Shown: positions 7,257-14,563, counted from the first letter of the stretch. The stretch: DNA of 14,833 nt from Methylibium sp964616015 (GCA_964616015.1 CAZTTC010000066.1:1-14833); one strand, 5' to 3'. Program-made: numbers and translations. Notes: generated by a model from the letters alone, not told the origin.

Positions 7257-7280
7257 CGAGGCCCGCTTCGGCGGGCCTCG
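7257..7280 (+). terminator. GC-rich hairpin after the ferredoxin reductase gene
   Basis: A perfect ten-base stem, cgaggcccgc (7257-7266) with gcgggcctcg (7271-7280), encloses a TTCG tetraloop 19 bases after the stop codon. The tetraloop and stem strength are typical of an intrinsic terminator. There is only a weak T-rich tail (gcgcttgcgg), so termination may be partial or assisted. It separates the fdxA unit from the riboswitch leader. Confidence 0.7.
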
Positions 7281-7296
7281 GCGCTTGCGGCTGGGC

Positions 7297-7302
7297 CATA
7301 AT
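7297..7302 (+). promoter_or_regulatory. Candidate -10 box (CATAAT) for the TPP riboswitch leader
   Basis: CATAAT followed by cgtcgcg lies between the upstream terminator and the aptamer. This would place transcription start near 7308-7310, about 25 bases before the riboswitch. The -35 position falls in the terminator stem and shows no good TTGACA match; ttgcgg at 7285 is too close. The prediction rests on position and the hexamer only. Confidence 0.4.
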
Positions 7303-7332
7303 CGTCGCGTCGTGCGGCCCGCCGCGCGGCAT

Positions 7333-7421
7333 TCGCTAGGGGTGTTGGATCGCCGACCCGGTGGTCCGACTGAGAAAGTCCCTTTGAACCTGATTGAGGT
7401 AATCCTCGCGCAGGGAAGCGG
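7333..7421 (+). ncRNA. TPP riboswitch (THI box)
   Basis: Thiamine pyrophosphate-sensing aptamer in the 5' leader of the TonB receptor gene. The conserved elements appear in order: aggggtg (7338-7344), ctgagaaagtccc (7370-7382), tttgaacctgatt (7383-7395), a short P5-like hairpin gaggtaatcctc (7396-7407), and gcgcagggaagcg ending at 7420. The outer helix P1 can form between cgct (7334-7337) and agcg (7417-7420), with a further T-G pair. The aptamer ends 66 bases before the ATG at 7488. No T-run follows any hairpin in that interval, so control is more likely at translation or by Rho than by intrinsic termination (inference). The family normally represses thiamine synthesis and uptake genes when TPP is abundant. 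Confidence 0.95.
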
Positions 7422-7487
7422 TCTTGCAGTGCCACGCCCCCGTGTCGCTGTGCAGGGCGCCCACCTGCCATCGACCACGGATCCACG

Positions 7488-9590
7488 ATGGCAACCCGCA
7501 CTTCCTTCCTGATCGTCCCGCTCGCCGTCGCGACCTCGTTCGCCGCGGCCCAGTCCACCACCTTGCCGCCCGTCACGGTGCAGGGCCGCAGCGACACCGC
7601 CACGGCCGACGTCACCGGCTTCGGCGACGTGCCCCTCGAGCGCAGCCCGCTGCAGGCACGCGTCCTCGGCGAAGCCGCGCTCACGTCCGGCGGCGGCACG
7701 CTGCGCGAGCTGACGCGCCGCGACGCCAGCACCAGCGACGCCTACAACTCCGAGGGCTACTGGGACCAGTTCTCGGTGCGCGGCTACGTCATCGACAACC
7801 GCTACAACTACCGCCGCGACGGCCTGCCGATCAATGCGGAGACCTCGATCCCGCTCGACAACAAGTCGCGCGTGGAACTGCTCAAGGGCATCAGCGGCAT
7901 GCAGGCCGGCACCAGCGCGCCGGGCGGCCTGGTCAATCTGGTCGTCAAGCGACCGGCCGGCGAGGTCCGCAGCGCGATGCTGGAGCTTGCGGGCCGCAGC
8001 AGCGTGCTCGGCGCGGTCGACCTGGGCACGCGCTTCGGTGCGGACCAGGCCTTCGGCCTGCGCCTCAACGCTGCGGCGGCCCGCATCGACCCCGAGCTGC
8101 GCGCCGCGAGGGGCCAACGCCACCTGCTCGCGCTGGCCGGCGACTGGCGCCTCGGCCCCGGCAGCCTGCTGGAGGCCGAGGTCGAAATCAGCCGCCGCTC
8201 GCAACCCAGCCAGCCAGGCTTCAGCCTGCTCGGCGACCGGGTGCCCGATGCGCGCGACATCGACCCGCGCATCAACCTCAACAACCAGCCGTGGTCGCTG
8301 CCCGTCGTGCTGCAAGGGCGCACGGCCAGCCTGCGCTGGACGCAGCCGCTGGCCTCGGGTTGGCGCGCTCGCCTGCACATCGCCAGCCAACAGCTGAAGA
8401 GCGATGACCGCATCGCCTTCCCCTTCGGTTGCGGCGCCGAAGGCAATGACGACCGCTATTGCAGCGACGGCACGTTCGACCTCTACGACTTCCGCAGCGA
8501 CAACGAACGCCGTCGCACCGACGCGGCCGACGCCTCGCTGCAGGGCCGCCTGCGCTTCGGCGGCATCGATCACCGGCTGACCACCGGCGTGCTGGCGAGC
8601 CGCCTCGAGGCGCGCTTCGAGGGCCAGGCCTTCAACGATGCAGGGACGGGCCGTGTCGACGGTGGGCTGCTCACGCCGGCCGCCCCCGATGCCGTCCTGG
8701 ACAACACCCACCGCAGCGAGCGCAACACCGAGTTCTACGTCCGCGATGCGATGAAGCTGACCGAGGACCTGGGCCTGTGGCTCGGCCTGCGCCACACCCG
8801 CCTGTCGCGCGACAGCATCACCACCTCCGAGACCGAGGCCACGGCCTATCGCCAGAGCTTCACGACCCCGTGGCTGGCAGCGAGCCTGACGCTCAGCGCC
8901 CGGAACCTGGCCTATGCCAGCTGGGGCCAGGGCATCGAGTCCCAGGTCGTGCCCAACCGGCCGGGCTCCTTCACCAACCCGGGCCAGGCCTTGCCGGCAC
9001 TGAAGAGCCGGCAGGCCGAGCTGGGCCTCAAGCACGCCGGCGAGCGCTTCGATGCCCAGCTCGCCGTGTTCGACATCGAGCGCCCCGCGACCAATGTCTG
9101 CGCCGTCAGCCCCTGCGCGCTGGTCGTCGACGGCGTGGCGCGGCACCGCGGGCTCGAAGCCGGGTCCGAGGCGCGGCTGGGCGCATGGTCGCTGGGCGCC
9201 AGCGCGATGTGGCTGCGCGCGCGCCGCGAGGGCAGCGCCGATGCCGCGCTCGAGTCGCAGCGCCCGCCCAACGTGCCCGCCCGAACGCTGCGCCTGAACG
9301 GTGGCTATCGCTTCGAGGGCGGCCTGTCGCTGAGCGCCCTTCTCACGGCGGAGAGCGATCGCACCGTGCTGCCGACGGCGGACTCGCCCCGCATCGCGGG
9401 CTGGGCGCGCCTCGACGTCGGCGCACGCTACGAACAGCGCGCCGGTGGCAGCACCCTCATCTGGCGAGCTGGCATCGACAACCTCGCCGACCGTCGCGCC
9501 TGGCGCGAATCGCCCTACCAGTTCGGTCATGCCTATCTGTACCCACTGGCGCCGCGCACCTGGCGTGTCTCGCTCAGCGCCGACCTGTAG
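7488..9590 (+). CDS. TonB-dependent outer-membrane receptor, probable thiamine-related importer
   Basis: Ligand-gated outer-membrane beta-barrel of 700 residues. The N-terminus MATRTSFLIVPLAVATSFAAAQ is a signal peptide with probable cleavage near Ala21. A likely TonB-box region follows (LPPVTVQG). The plug domain covers roughly residues 40-165, with FSVRGYVIDNRYNYRRDGLP, a VELLKGISGMQAGTSAPGG segment and VNLVVKRP. The barrel ends in WRVSLSADL rather than a terminal Phe. Overall it resembles siderophore-type receptors. Two cysteine pairs, FGCGAEGNDDRYC and NVCAVSPC, probably lie in extracellular loops. The substrate is assigned only from the TPP riboswitch directly upstream, which argues for thiamine or a precursor rather than an iron siderophore. 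No thi biosynthesis or inner-membrane thiamine transporter gene is nearby. It is monocistronic, since the tRNA promoter follows within 20 bases. Confidence 0.9.
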   Translation: MATRTSFLIVPLAVATSFAAAQSTTLPPVTVQGRSDTATADVTGFGDVPLERSPLQARVLGEAALTSGGGTLRELTRRDASTSDAYNSEGYWDQFSVRGYVIDNRYNYRRDGLPINAETSIPLDNKSRVELLKGISGMQAGTSAPGGLVNLVVKRPAGEVRSAMLELAGRSSVLGAVDLGTRFGADQAFGLRLNAAAARIDPELRAARGQRHLLALAGDWRLGPGSLLEAEVEISRRSQPSQPGFSLLGDRVPDARDIDPRINLNNQPWSLPVVLQGRTASLRWTQPLASGWRARLHIASQQLKSDDRIAFPFGCGAEGNDDRYCSDGTFDLYDFRSDNERRRTDAADASLQGRLRFGGIDHRLTTGVLASRLEARFEGQAFNDAGTGRVDGGLLTPAAPDAVLDNTHRSERNTEFYVRDAMKLTEDLGLWLGLRHTRLSRDSITTSETEATAYRQSFTTPWLAASLTLSARNLAYASWGQGIESQVVPNRPGSFTNPGQALPALKSRQAELGLKHAGERFDAQLAVFDIERPATNVCAVSPCALVVDGVARHRGLEAGSEARLGAWSLGASAMWLRARREGSADAALESQRPPNVPARTLRLNGGYRFEGGLSLSALLTAESDRTVLPTADSPRIAGWARLDVGARYEQRAGGSTLIWRAGIDNLADRRAWRESPYQFGHAYLYPLAPRTWRVSLSADL

Positions 9591-9609
9591 AGCCGGCCAC
9601 TACCGTGGC

Positions 9610-9615
9610 TATAAT
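9610..9615 (+). promoter_or_regulatory. Candidate -10 box (TATAAT) of the tRNA-Asn gene
   Basis: A perfect TATAAT consensus starts 18 bases upstream of the mature tRNA 5' end and is followed by cccggg. Transcription would begin around 9621. The -35 position overlaps the receptor stop codon (tgtaga) and matches poorly. A short inverted repeat (gccac 9596-9600, gtggc 9605-9609) abuts the box. Confidence 0.6.
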
Positions 9616-9627
9616 CCCGGGCTGAAT

Positions 9628-9703
9628 TCCTCGATAGCTCAGTCGGTAGAGCGCCGGACTGTTAATCCGTAGGTCCCTGGTTCGAGCCCAGGTCGGGGAG
9701 CCA
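9628..9703 (+). tRNA. tRNA-Asn (anticodon GTT)
   Basis: A 76-base tRNA with encoded CCA. The acceptor strands TCCTCGA (9628-9634) and TCGGGGA (9693-9699) pair with one G-T wobble, followed by discriminator G and CCA at 9701-9703. The D-arm contains GCTCAGTCGGTAGAGC. The anticodon loop is ctGTTaa, with GTT at 9661-9663. The T-arm is CCTGG-TTCGAGC-CCAGG. The first anticodon-stem pair looks mismatched (C-T), while the other four pair. The anticodon reads AAC/AAU. It is a single gene transcribed apart from its neighbours. Confidence 0.97.
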
Positions 9704-9712
9704 AACAAAGAC

Positions 9713-9746
9713 AAGGGGCTGCGTCGCGAGGCGTAGCCCCTTCTTC
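9713..9746 (+). terminator. Intrinsic terminator after tRNA-Asn
   Basis: The stem aaggggctgcg (9713-9723) pairs with cgtagcccctt (9732-9742) through eleven positions, one of them G-T, around an eight-base loop. A T-rich tail, cttcattc, follows. It lies ten bases after the tRNA CCA and 31 bases before ccmA, so it should end the tRNA transcript. Confidence 0.8.
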
Positions 9747-9776
9747 ATTCCCACTGTCCGATCCAGCCACCTCGCC

Positions 9777-10403
9777 ATGACCGCCGGCCTCGAACTGCGC
9801 GACTTGGCCTGCCGCCGCGGGAGCCGGCTGCTTTTCAAGCAGGTGAGCGCGACCGCGCGCCCCGGCGAGTTGCTGCGCGTGCAAGGCGCCAACGGCGCGG
9901 GCAAGACCAGCCTGCTGCGGATGATCTGCGGCCTGGCTGTCCCGGCCGCGGGTCAGGTGCTGTGGCGCGGGCGGCCGGTGGGCGGCCTGCGCGAAGAGTA
10001 CGGACGCGACCTCGCCTACCTCGGTCACGCCCCGGCGTTGAAGGACGAGCTCTCGGCGCTCGAGAACCTCGAGACCTCCGCCACCCTGGGAGGGCGCCGC
10101 ATCTCCACCTCCGAGGCCCGGGCCGCCCTCGCGGCCGCGGGACTGGCCGGCCGCGAGCATCTGCCGGCGCGCGTCCTCTCGCAAGGTCAGCGACGCCGCG
10201 CCGGCCTCGCCCGGCTGGCGCTGCCGGCCGCGGCCCCGCTGTGGGTGCTGGACGAGCCCTTCAACGCGCTCGACACCCATGCAACGGGCTGGCTGCTGGG
10301 CCTGTTGTCCCAGCAGCTCGCGGGCGGCGGCATCGTCGTGCTGACCAGCCACCAGGCCGTCGCGCTTGACGAGCGCCTGCCCCAGATTCCGGTGAGCCTG
10401 TGA
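9777..10403 (+). CDS. ccmA: Cytochrome c maturation ABC transporter ATPase
   Basis: ATP-binding subunit of the CcmABCD complex, whose ATP hydrolysis releases heme-loaded CcmE from CcmC. It has 208 residues, the normal length for CcmA. Walker A is GANGAGKT (37-44), the Q-loop region reads YLGHAPALKDELSALENL (81-98), the ABC signature is LSQGQ (134-138), Walker B is LWVLDEP (155-161), and the switch histidine is H192 in LTSHQ. There is no membrane segment. The gene begins the visible ccm operon. The ATG at 9777 has no strong ribosome binding site, and only 31 bases separate it from the tRNA terminator, leaving little room for a promoter. The stop overlaps ccmB (GTGA). Confidence 0.95.
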   Translation: MTAGLELRDLACRRGSRLLFKQVSATARPGELLRVQGANGAGKTSLLRMICGLAVPAAGQVLWRGRPVGGLREEYGRDLAYLGHAPALKDELSALENLETSATLGGRRISTSEARAALAAAGLAGREHLPARVLSQGQRRRAGLARLALPAAAPLWVLDEPFNALDTHATGWLLGLLSQQLAGGGIVVLTSHQAVALDERLPQIPVSL

Positions 10404-11119
10404 GCGCCGCCCGCCTTCTCCCGACCTCCCCGCACGACGCCCCGGCGGGCGTGCTGCGCACCCTGCGCTGCGTGCTCGCGCGCGACCTGCGCATCGCCGT
10501 GCGCCGCCGCGCCGACACGGCCGCCGCGCTGTTCTTCTTCGTCATTGTCGTGAGCCTCTTCCCGCTGGGCGTCGGCCCCGAGCCGCAGCAGCTGCGCACG
10601 ATGGCGCCGGGCGTGTTGTGGGTGGCCGCGCTGCTGGCCTCGATGCTGTCGCTCGGCCGCCTGTTCGCCGACGACCACCACGACGGCACGCTCGAGCAGC
10701 TGCTGCTGGCCGCCTGCCCGCTGCCGCTGCTGGTGCTGGCCAAGGTGGCGGCGCACTGGCTGGTGTCCGGGCTGATGCTGGCGCTGATCTCGCCGTTGCT
10801 GGCGCTGCAGTTCGGCCTGGACCTGCAGGCCACCGGCGTGCTGCTGCTGTCGCTGCTGCTGGGCACGCCGCTGCTCAGCCTGATCGGCGCCATCGGCGCC
10901 GCCCTGACGGTCGGCGTGCGCGGCGCGGGCGTGCTGCTGTCGCTGCTGGTGCTGCCGCTGGTTGTGCCGGTGCTGATCTTCGGTGCCGGCGCGGTCGAGG
11001 CCAGCGCCGCCGGCCTCGGCCATGCCGGACACTTTTCGTTGCTGGGGGCGATGCTGTTGCTGGCACTCTTCCTCGCCCCCTGGGCCTGCGCGGCAGCCCT
11101 GCGAATCGCCCTGGACTGA
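10400..11119 (+). CDS. ccmB: Cytochrome c maturation ABC transporter permease
   Basis: Inner-membrane permease of the CcmABCD heme-handling complex, 239 residues and polytopic. The N-terminal cytoplasmic stretch (LRCVLARDLRIAVRRRADTAAALFFFVIVVSLFPLG) is typical of CcmB, with about six hydrophobic segments to the C-terminus. The motif LLSLGRLFADDHHDGTLEQLLL, near residues 77-98, is a strong family marker. The start codon is GTG at 10400, overlapping the ccmA stop by four bases; this fits the N-terminal context and translational coupling. A 52-base gap then precedes ccmC. Confidence 0.95.
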   Translation: MSAARLLPTSPHDAPAGVLRTLRCVLARDLRIAVRRRADTAAALFFFVIVVSLFPLGVGPEPQQLRTMAPGVLWVAALLASMLSLGRLFADDHHDGTLEQLLLAACPLPLLVLAKVAAHWLVSGLMLALISPLLALQFGLDLQATGVLLLSLLLGTPLLSLIGAIGAALTVGVRGAGVLLSLLVLPLVVPVLIFGAGAVEASAAGLGHAGHFSLLGAMLLLALFLAPWACAAALRIALD

Positions 11120-11127
11120 AGGCCTTG

Positions 11128-11151
11128 CACAATGCCGGCCTGAACGCCGGC
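11128..11151 (+). promoter_or_regulatory. ccmB-ccmC gap: -10-like hexamer and small inverted repeat
   Basis: The 52-base gap (11120-11171) is the only real spacer inside the ccm operon. It holds CACAAT (11128-11133), preceded directly by TTG, and a perfect six-base inverted repeat gccggc (11134-11139 and 11146-11151) with a six-base loop. The hexamer could be an internal promoter for ccmCDEFG, and the hairpin could affect mRNA stability. Neither has further support. Confidence 0.25.
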
Positions 11152-11171
11152 CTCCCGACCCCGACCCGCCC

Positions 11172-11915
11172 ATGAGCAGCCCGATCAACTGGTTCAAGTA
11201 CGCAGCGCCCCAGCGCTTCTACCCGCTGGCCGGCCAGGCGATCCCGTGGTTTGCCATCGCCGCCGTCCTGCTGACGGCCGCCGGGCTCTACATCGGCTTC
11301 TTCGTTGCGCCGACCGACGCGACCCAGGGCGAGGCCTACCGCATCATCTTCATCCACGTCCCGGCGGCCTGGATGTCGATGGTGCTCTATCTGGCGATGG
11401 CCTTCTGGGCCGCTGTCGGCCTGGTCTTCAATGCGCGGCTGGCCTCGATGCTGGCCAGCGCCATCGCGCCCACCGGCGCGCTGATGACCTTCCTCGCGCT
11501 GTGGACCGGCGCGCTGTGGGGCAAGCCGACCTGGGGCACCTGGTGGGTCTGGGACGCGCGACTGACCTCGGAGCTGATCCTGCTCTTCCTCTACATCGGG
11601 TTCCTGTCGCTGCATGCCGCCATCGAGGACCCGAGGCGCGCCGACCGGGCCGCCGCGCTGCTGGCGATCGTGGGTGTGGTCAACGTGCCGATCATCTACT
11701 TCTCGGTGCAGTGGTGGAACACGCTGCACCAGGGTGCCTCGGTCAGCCTGACGCGCGCGCCCAGCATGGCGACGACGATGCTGACCGGCATGCTGATCAT
11801 GGCGCTGGCCTTCTGGGCCTACTGCTTCGCGGTCGTGCTGGCGCGGCTCAGGATCGTCATCCTCGAGCGCGAGGCGCACGCCGGCTGGGCCCGCGAGGCG
11901 ATGGAAGCCGCATGA
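11172..11915 (+). CDS. ccmC: Heme-handling protein of cytochrome c maturation
   Basis: Inner-membrane protein that binds heme and passes it to CcmE at the periplasmic face. It has 247 residues from the ATG at 11172; the frame is open upstream but overlaps ccmB without homology. There are six probable membrane helices. The tryptophan-rich WWD domain spans 116-130 (WGKPTWGTWWVWDAR). The two conserved axial histidines are H62 in FIHVPAAW and H186 in WWNTLHQG, matching H60 and H184 of the E. coli protein as recalled. The C-terminal end overlaps the ccmD start by four bases (ATGA). Confidence 0.95.
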   Translation: MSSPINWFKYAAPQRFYPLAGQAIPWFAIAAVLLTAAGLYIGFFVAPTDATQGEAYRIIFIHVPAAWMSMVLYLAMAFWAAVGLVFNARLASMLASAIAPTGALMTFLALWTGALWGKPTWGTWWVWDARLTSELILLFLYIGFLSLHAAIEDPRRADRAAALLAIVGVVNVPIIYFSVQWWNTLHQGASVSLTRAPSMATTMLTGMLIMALAFWAYCFAVVLARLRIVILEREAHAGWAREAMEAA

Positions 11916-12094
11916 ACTGGACGAATCTCTCGGACTTCCTGGCGATGGGCGGCTACGGCCTCTACGTCTGGGGCTCCTTCGGCGCGGTCGCGTTGACGAT
12001 CGCGGTCGAGGTCTGGCAACTTTTTTCGCGCCGCGCCGCTCAGAAGCGCATGACCGACACACAGGACTGGGAAGCAGCGACGCATGAAGGCTAG
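11912..12094 (+). CDS. ccmD: Small membrane subunit of the cytochrome c maturation complex
   Basis: A 60-residue protein with a single transmembrane helix (YGLYVWGSFGAVALTIAVEVWQLF, about residues 15-38) and a charged cytoplasmic tail (SRRAAQKRM). This is the standard CcmD layout, which helps release holo-CcmE from CcmABC. The helix region GGYGLYVWGSFGA is characteristic. GGAAG (11903-11907) lies four bases before the ATG. The gene overlaps ccmC by four bases and ccmE by eleven. Confidence 0.9.
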   Translation: MNWTNLSDFLAMGGYGLYVWGSFGAVALTIAVEVWQLFSRRAAQKRMTDTQDWEAATHEG

Positions 12095-12551
12095 AACCAA
12101 ACGCGCCATGGCGATCGTCGGGGGGCTGGCCACGCTGGGTGCGGCCGCCGCGCTCGTGCTCAACGCCTTCCAGAGCAATCTGGTGTTTTTCTTCAGCCCC
12201 TCTCAGGTCATGGCGAAGGAAGCGCCGCTGGAGCGCAGCTTCCGGCTCGGTGGCCTGGTCGAGACCGGCAGCATCCAGCGCGACCCGCAGTCGCTGACGG
12301 TCAAGTTCGTCGTCACCGACATGGCCCAGAAGACGCCCGTCACCTACACCGGCCTGCTGCCCGACCTCTTCAAGGAGGGCAAGGGTGTCGTGGCCCAGGG
12401 CAAGCTCGGCAGCGACGGCGTGTTCCGCGCCGACCAGGTGCTGGCCAAGCACGACGAGAACTACATGCCGCCAGAGGCCGCGGCGGCGCTTGAGCAGGCC
12501 CGCAAGGGCCAGTTGCCGGTCGAGCCGAAGATGAGCGGAGCCAAGCCATGA
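12084..12551 (+). CDS. ccmE: Periplasmic heme chaperone
   Basis: Carries heme covalently on a histidine and hands it to CcmF. It has 155 residues: a short basic N-terminus (MKARTKR), one membrane anchor (about 8-29), then a periplasmic OB-fold domain (FRLGGLVETGSIQRD...VKFVVTD...VTYTGLLPDLFKEGKGVVAQG). The heme-attaching histidine is H123 in VLAKHDENYMP, which identifies the common histidine type rather than the cysteine variant of some archaea and delta-proteobacteria. The tail is rich in Pro, Glu and Lys. GGGAAG lies about nine bases before the ATG. The gene overlaps ccmD by 11 bases and ccmF by four. Confidence 0.96.
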   Translation: MKARTKRAMAIVGGLATLGAAAALVLNAFQSNLVFFFSPSQVMAKEAPLERSFRLGGLVETGSIQRDPQSLTVKFVVTDMAQKTPVTYTGLLPDLFKEGKGVVAQGKLGSDGVFRADQVLAKHDENYMPPEAAAALEQARKGQLPVEPKMSGAKP

Positions 12552-14563
12552 TTCCAGAAATCGGTCATCTTGCGCTGATCCTGGCGCTGGCGATGGCGCT
12601 CGCGCAGAGCGTGCTGCCGCTGATCGGCGCCTCGACCGGCCATGCCGCCTGGATCGCGCTGGCCCGCCCCTCGGCGCGCGGGCAGTTCCTGTTCGTCGCG
12701 ATCGCCTATGCCTGCCTGACCTACGCCTTCGTCACCAACGACTTCTCGGTGCTGCTGGCGGCCGAGCACTCCAACTCGCGCTTGCCGCTGCAATATCGCA
12801 TCACCGCGGTCTGGGGCAACCACGAGGGCTCGATCCTGCTGTGGGCGCTGATCCTGGCCGGCTGGACCGTCGCGGTCGCGACCTTCTCGAAGTCGCTGGA
12901 CGACCGCAGCGTCGCGCGCGTGCTCGGCATCATGGGCCTGGTGAGCTGCGGCTTCCTGCTGTTCACGCTGCTCACCAGCAATCCCTTCGTGCGCCTGCTG
13001 CCCGCGGCGCCCGATGGCAAGGACCTCAATCCGCTGCTGCAGGACCCGGGCATGATCATCCACCCGCCGATGCTCTACATGGGCTACGTCGGCTTCGTCG
13101 TGGCCTTCGCCTTCGCGATCTCGGCGCTGATCTCGGGCCGCCTCGATGCGGCCTGGGCGCGCTGGTCGCGACCCTGGACCACGGTGGCCTGGTGCTTCCT
13201 GACGCTGGGCATCGCGCTCGGCAGCTTCTGGGCCTACTACGAGCTCGGCTGGGGCGGCTGGTGGTTCTGGGACCCGGTCGAGAACGCCTCCTTCATGCCC
13301 TGGCTGGTCGGCACCGCGCTGATCCATTCGCTGGCCGTGACCGAGAAGCGCGGCGGCTTCAAGATGTGGACCGCCCTGCTGGCGATCCTGGCCTTCTCGC
13401 TGTCACTGCTGGGCACCTTCATCGTCCGCTCGGGCGTGCTGAGTTCGGTGCACGCCTTCGCCACCGACCCGGCGCGCGGCGTCTTCATCCTCGGCTTCCT
13501 GGCCCTGGTGATCGGTGGCTCGCTGGCGCTGTTCGCGTGGCGCGCGCCCAAGGTCGGCGTCGGTGGCAGCTTCGAGCCGGTGTCGCGCGAAGCCATGCTG
13601 CTCGCCAACAACGTGCTGCTGCTGGTGGCCGCGGCGGCGGTGATGCTGGGCACGCTCTACCCGCTGGTGCTGGACGCGCTGGGCATGGGCAAGATCTCGG
13701 TCGGCCCGCCCTACTTCGACGCCGTCTTCGTGCCGCTGATGGCACCCGCGCTGTTCCTGATGGGCATCGGTCCGATCGCGCGCTGGCGCCAGGCCGGGGC
13801 CATCGATCTTGCGCGCAAGCTGCGCTGGGCGCTGGCGGTCAGCGCCCTCGCCGCCGTGGTCGCGCCGCTGCTGCTGGGCCGCTGGTCGCCGATGATCGGC
13901 TTCGGCCTGCTGATGGCGGCGTGGATCGCCTGCAGCACGGTCCACCACCTGGTCACGCGCGTGCGCGAGCACTCGGCCGGCGTCGGCGAGGCGCTGCGGC
14001 GCCAGCCGCTGTCCTGGTACGGCATGCTGCTGGCTCACTTCGGCGTGGCCGTCTTCGTCGTCGGCGTCACCATCGTCGGCGGCTACCAGGTCGAGAAGGA
14101 CCTGCGCATGGAGCCCGGCGACACCACGACGCTGCAGGACTACACGCTGCGCTTCGACGGCGTGCGCGAGGCCCGCGGCCCCAACTACGACGCTGCACGC
14201 GGCGCGCTGACCGTCAGCCGCGAGGGGCGCACGGTGCGCACGCTCGAGCCCGAGCGTCGCCTCTACACCGTGAGCCGCATGCCGATGACCGAGACCGCGA
14301 TCGACCGCGGCCTGACGCGCGACCTCTACGTCTCGCTCGGCGAGCCGCTCAGCGTGTCGGCCTGGAGCGTTCGCGTGTACTACAAGCCCTTCGTCGGCTG
14401 GATCTGGGGCGGCTGCGTGCTGATGGCCCTCGGCGGCTTCCTCGCGGTGCTGGACCGCCGCTACCGCGCGGTGCGCCGCCGCGCCGATGCGCCACAGCCC
14501 GACGGCGGCGCGCCGGATCCCGCGACGGCCCGCCCGCTGGCTGCGAAGGTCGCCGCACGATGA
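12548..14563 (+). CDS. ccmF: Cytochrome c heme lyase subunit
   Basis: Large polytopic membrane protein that ligates heme from CcmE to the CxxCH motif of apocytochrome c, together with CcmH/CcmI. It has 671 residues, which is full length. The N-terminal region carries EHSNSRLPLQYRITAVWGNHEGS, a CcmF hallmark. The WWD domain starts at W235 (WGGWWFWDPVENASFMPWL). Conserved histidines are H172 (MIIHPPMLYMGYVGF) and H260 (LIHSLAVTEKRGGFK). A periplasmic domain near the C-terminus (about 515-615) is followed by a last helix and a basic/proline-rich tail. GGAG (12537-12540) lies seven bases before the ATG. It overlaps ccmE by four bases and ccmG by four. Confidence 0.97.
   Translation: MIPEIGHLALILALAMALAQSVLPLIGASTGHAAWIALARPSARGQFLFVAIAYACLTYAFVTNDFSVLLAAEHSNSRLPLQYRITAVWGNHEGSILLWALILAGWTVAVATFSKSLDDRSVARVLGIMGLVSCGFLLFTLLTSNPFVRLLPAAPDGKDLNPLLQDPGMIIHPPMLYMGYVGFVVAFAFAISALISGRLDAAWARWSRPWTTVAWCFLTLGIALGSFWAYYELGWGGWWFWDPVENASFMPWLVGTALIHSLAVTEKRGGFKMWTALLAILAFSLSLLGTFIVRSGVLSSVHAFATDPARGVFILGFLALVIGGSLALFAWRAPKVGVGGSFEPVSREAMLLANNVLLLVAAAAVMLGTLYPLVLDALGMGKISVGPPYFDAVFVPLMAPALFLMGIGPIARWRQAGAIDLARKLRWALAVSALAAVVAPLLLGRWSPMIGFGLLMAAWIACSTVHHLVTRVREHSAGVGEALRRQPLSWYGMLLAHFGVAVFVVGVTIVGGYQVEKDLRMEPGDTTTLQDYTLRFDGVREARGPNYDAARGALTVSREGRTVRTLEPERRLYTVSRMPMTETAIDRGLTRDLYVSLGEPLSVSAWSVRVYYKPFVGWIWGGCVLMALGGFLAVLDRRYRAVRRRADAPQPDGGAPDPATARPLAAKVAAR

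Noticed and set aside
7062..9530. An 822-codon open frame on the minus strand opposite the TonB receptor
   Set aside because: It is an antisense shadow caused by GC-rich third positions. The translation is low-complexity, rich in Ala, Arg and Gly, with no family motif, while the plus strand encodes a clear receptor with a signal peptide and riboswitch.
9628..9703. tRNA-Asn as an attachment site for an integrated element
   Set aside because: No integrase, duplicated tRNA 3' end or foreign gene content is seen on either side. The neighbours are core genes.
10875..12452. A 525-codon minus-strand frame opposite ccmB-ccmE
   Set aside because: Composition is Arg/Gly/Asp-rich shadow sequence, and it would cover four well-supported overlapping ccm genes.
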